Under the pieces are notes generated by a model. It made no database searches and was not told where the DNA came from. It saw only the letters and a program-made list of their open reading frames with translations. Positions 4,858 to 6,431 of a stretch of 6,431 nt of DNA are shown here, piece by piece; positions within the stretch are counted from its first letter, which is position 1, and the number at the start of each line of letters is the position of its first letter. The DNA is taken from contig JACQCN010000345.1 in assembly GCA_016201575.1 (NCBI GenBank), positions 1 through 6,431 of the forward strand. The letters run 5' to 3'. This stretch comes from Candidatus Rokuibacteriota bacterium (GTDB taxonomy: Bacteria; Methylomirabilota; Methylomirabilia; Rokubacteriales; CSP1-6). The translations under genes and the position numbers were made by a program.

Positions 4858-6147
4858 TCACCCCTTGACCTCGCGCAGCAGCTCGCGCGCGATCAGGAAC
4901 TTCATGATCTCGTCGGAGCCGGCCCCGATCCGCATCAGGCGCGCGTTGCGGAAGAGCGCCTGGATGGGGAAGTCCGTCGTGTAGCCCGCGCCGCCCAGGA
5001 CCTGCATGGCGTCGTCGACGATCTTCCACACCGCCTCGGCGACGAAGAGCTTGGTGACCGCGGACTCCCGCTGGGCGGACAGGCCGGCCTCGAGCATCTT
5101 GGCCGTGCGGTAGGTGACCTGGCGGGCGGCGTCGAGCTGGGCGTACATCTCCGCGAGCCTGAAGCTCACGCCCTCGAACATGGCGATCGGCTGCTTGAAC
5201 TGCACGCGCTTCGTCGCGTACTCGGCGGCGACCTCCAGCGCCCGCCGCGCCCCGCCGAGGGCGCCCATGCAGTACGTCACCCGCTCGGTGTCCAGCTCGT
5301 CCATCAGCACGTGGTAGCCGCCGTTGAGCGGTCCCAGGAGGCTGTCCGGCGGGACGTCGACCTCCTCGAAGTCGATCCAGACGTTGTCCATCCAGTCGGC
5401 CATGATGACCTCGTCGAGCTGGCGCCGGATGCGCACGCCCGGGTGATCCATGGGCACGATGAAAGCCGACATGCCCTTGTGCGGGTGCGTTCCCTGGTCC
5501 GTGATCGCGAAGAGCGTCAGGTAGTCGGCGAGCCCGCCGCCGGTGATGAATCGCTTCTGGCCGTTGATCACCCAGCGGTCGCCCCGCCGCACGGCGCGCG
5601 TCTGCATCCGCGAGGTGTCGCTGCCGACCTGGGGCTCGGTGATCGCGAGCGCCGCCAGCTCCTCGCCGGCGATCCGCGGCGGGAGGTGGCGCCGCTTCTG
5701 GGCCTCCGTCCCGAAGCGGAGGATCGAGATCGTCCCCAGCGTGAGCGTGACGGACCGGATGACGTCGCCCGGGTGGCCCGCCGCCGCCAGCTCCTCGTCG
5801 ATGATGCACTCGGCGACGACGCCGCGCCCGTTGCCGCCGTAGGTCTCGGGGAAGAGCGCCCCTGTCATCCCAGCCTCCGCGAGCAGCCGCAAGTAGTCGC
5901 GGGCGATGCCGCGGAGCCGGCTCCGGCGCTCGGCGCCCGCGCAGCGCGCCTTGATCGCCTCGACCGACCGGTGCGCCTCCGCGGCCCGGGGCAGGATCTC
6001 GCGCTGCGCGAAGGCCCGCGCCTCCTGCATCAGCCCGCGCTCCGCGTCGGTATAGAGGTGGGTCTGCCCGCGCGAGACGGACCAGCCGCCCGGCATCGTG
6101 ATGTCGTCGAGCGTGATCGCGCGGAAGAGATCCGGGTCGAGCGTCAT
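4858..6147 (-). CDS. Acyl-CoA dehydrogenase family protein (FAD flavoenzyme)
   Basis: This 429-residue protein should oxidise an acyl-CoA thioester to the 2,3-enoyl-CoA, with electrons passing through FAD to electron-transfer flavoprotein. It is cytoplasmic. The all-alpha N-terminal domain runs to about 160. The middle beta domain carries the signature AITEPQVGSD (168-177) and the flavin-contact WVINGQKRFITGG (192-204). The C-terminal helical domain holds ATKRVQFKQPI (311-321) and QVLGGAGYTTDFP (382-394). The loop that normally reads YEGT/S with the catalytic Glu reads RIGAGSDEI (406-414), so Ala409 stands at that position. Glu288 in 'LDTERV' falls where isovaleryl-CoA dehydrogenase and long-chain acyl-CoA dehydrogenase carry their alternative base. 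The ATG at 6147 overlaps the deacetylase stop; there is no clear Shine-Dalgarno, which suggests translational coupling. The same frame stays open for 93 further codons upstream, but that is the deacetylase gene read out of frame. Chain length and branching of the substrate are not determinable. Confidence 0.93.
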   Translation of the reverse strand: MTLDPDLFRAITLDDITMPGGWSVSRGQTHLYTDAERGLMQEARAFAQREILPRAAEAHRSVEAIKARCAGAERRSRLRGIARDYLRLLAEAGMTGALFPETYGGNGRGVVAECIIDEELAAAGHPGDVIRSVTLTLGTISILRFGTEAQKRRHLPPRIAGEELAALAITEPQVGSDTSRMQTRAVRRGDRWVINGQKRFITGGGLADYLTLFAITDQGTHPHKGMSAFIVPMDHPGVRIRRQLDEVIMADWMDNVWIDFEEVDVPPDSLLGPLNGGYHVLMDELDTERVTYCMGALGGARRALEVAAEYATKRVQFKQPIAMFEGVSFRLAEMYAQLDAARQVTYRTAKMLEAGLSAQRESAVTKLFVAEAVWKIVDDAMQVLGGAGYTTDFPIQALFRNARLMRIGAGSDEIMKFLIARELLREVKG

Positions 6148-6431
6148 GGGGCGAGCAGCTCGCTCACCGTCGCGAACCGGAAGCCGCGCTCGCGGAGCCC
6201 GGCGAGCATCGCCGGCAGCGCCGCCAGCAGGCGCTCCGGCGCCCGCGGCGTCCCCTCGGCGTCGTGCAGGTCGACGATGGCGCCGGGATGGGCGCGCCGC
6301 ACCACGCGGGCCGCCTGGGTCCGCGCGTCGATCGGCCGCAGCCCTTCCGGCTGGATCGACCAGAACACGCAGCGCGCCCCGACCCGGCGCAGCGCGGGGA
6401 ACATCGCGGCGTTGACCGCGCCCCACGGCGG
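6144..6431 (-). CDS. Polysaccharide deacetylase family protein, C-terminal part (5' end outside window)
   Basis: Only the last 95 residues are in the window. They begin PPWGAVN, which matches the 'RPPxG' motif of NodB-fold carbohydrate esterase family 4 proteins. A 'VFWSI' strand follows (residues about 22-26 of the fragment), then 'IVDLHD' (about 52-57), where the His is the conserved C-terminal catalytic-motif histidine. The end, 'GFRFATVSELL', is the usual finish of the domain. The family removes N- or O-acyl groups from polysaccharides such as chitin oligomers, peptidoglycan or exopolysaccharide, using a divalent metal. The metal-binding Asp and HxxxH motifs would lie upstream and cannot be checked here. 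The TGA stop overlaps the ATG of the acyl-CoA dehydrogenase (ATGA), so the two are probably cotranslated. Family assignment is fairly sure; substrate is unknown. Confidence 0.8.
   Translation of the reverse strand, partial: PPWGAVNAAMFPALRRVGARCVFWSIQPEGLRPIDARTQAARVVRRAHPGAIVDLHDAEGTPRAPERLLAALPAMLAGLRERGFRFATVSELLAP

Noticed and set aside
6148..6426. A 93-codon N-terminal extension of the acyl-CoA dehydrogenase
   Set aside because: The extension is low-complexity Arg/Ala/Gly sequence from the deacetylase gene read in another frame. The family N-terminus starts at the ATG at 6147.

Overview
This is a very GC-rich window. Every gene I can support lies on the minus strand, so transcription runs from high to low coordinates. 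The long plus-strand open frames are antisense shadows of GC-rich coding sequence. The gene types (sugar-type ABC importer, enolase-superfamily enzyme, acyl-CoA dehydrogenase, a TrpX-like solute-binding-protein remnant) and the Tat-exported lipid-free binding protein fit a metabolically versatile Gram-negative soil or subsurface bacterium. Betaproteobacteria, Alphaproteobacteria or Rokubacteria/Methylomirabilota-like lineages are possible, but this is inference and no marker gene here fixes the taxon.

Upstream block (about 6431 to 4858): the C-terminal end of a polysaccharide deacetylase (NodB fold) enters from the right edge and overlaps, by ATGA, a complete 429-residue acyl-CoA dehydrogenase. 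The dehydrogenase has an Ala at the usual 'YEGT' catalytic-Glu position and probably uses an alternative Glu, as isovaleryl-CoA dehydrogenase does. A strong GC hairpin lies 7 nt after its stop.

Control region (about 4857 to 4640): this is the only sizeable intergenic stretch inside the gene array, and it is densely built. It holds the hairpin, then a TTGACA / 17 nt / TACAAG promoter whose spacer carries a centred 10-bp palindrome. A perfect 12-bp palindrome (CTGGACGTCCAG) lies in the predicted 5' leader. Next comes a good Shine-Dalgarno followed by a proline-rich 38-codon ORF, whose stop overlaps the start of the next gene, and two GC hairpins.

Importer/catabolic operon (4639 to 126): in order, a Tat-exported family-1 solute-binding protein, two MalF/MalG-type permeases, a mandelate racemase/muconate-lactonizing-type enolase-superfamily enzyme, and a short frame that retains both ends, but not the middle, of a TrpX/ABC_sub_bind-type binding protein. 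The spacings are 1 nt, a 4-nt ATGA overlap, 25 nt and 16 nt, which indicates a single transcript. No ATPase gene is present, so the importer needs one from outside the window. The simplest reading is uptake of a carbohydrate or sugar acid followed by dehydration or racemisation by the enolase-superfamily enzyme. The substrate cannot be fixed from the sequence.

The left 125 bases hold no gene I can support, only a perfect 8-bp stem-loop that may mark the transcript end.
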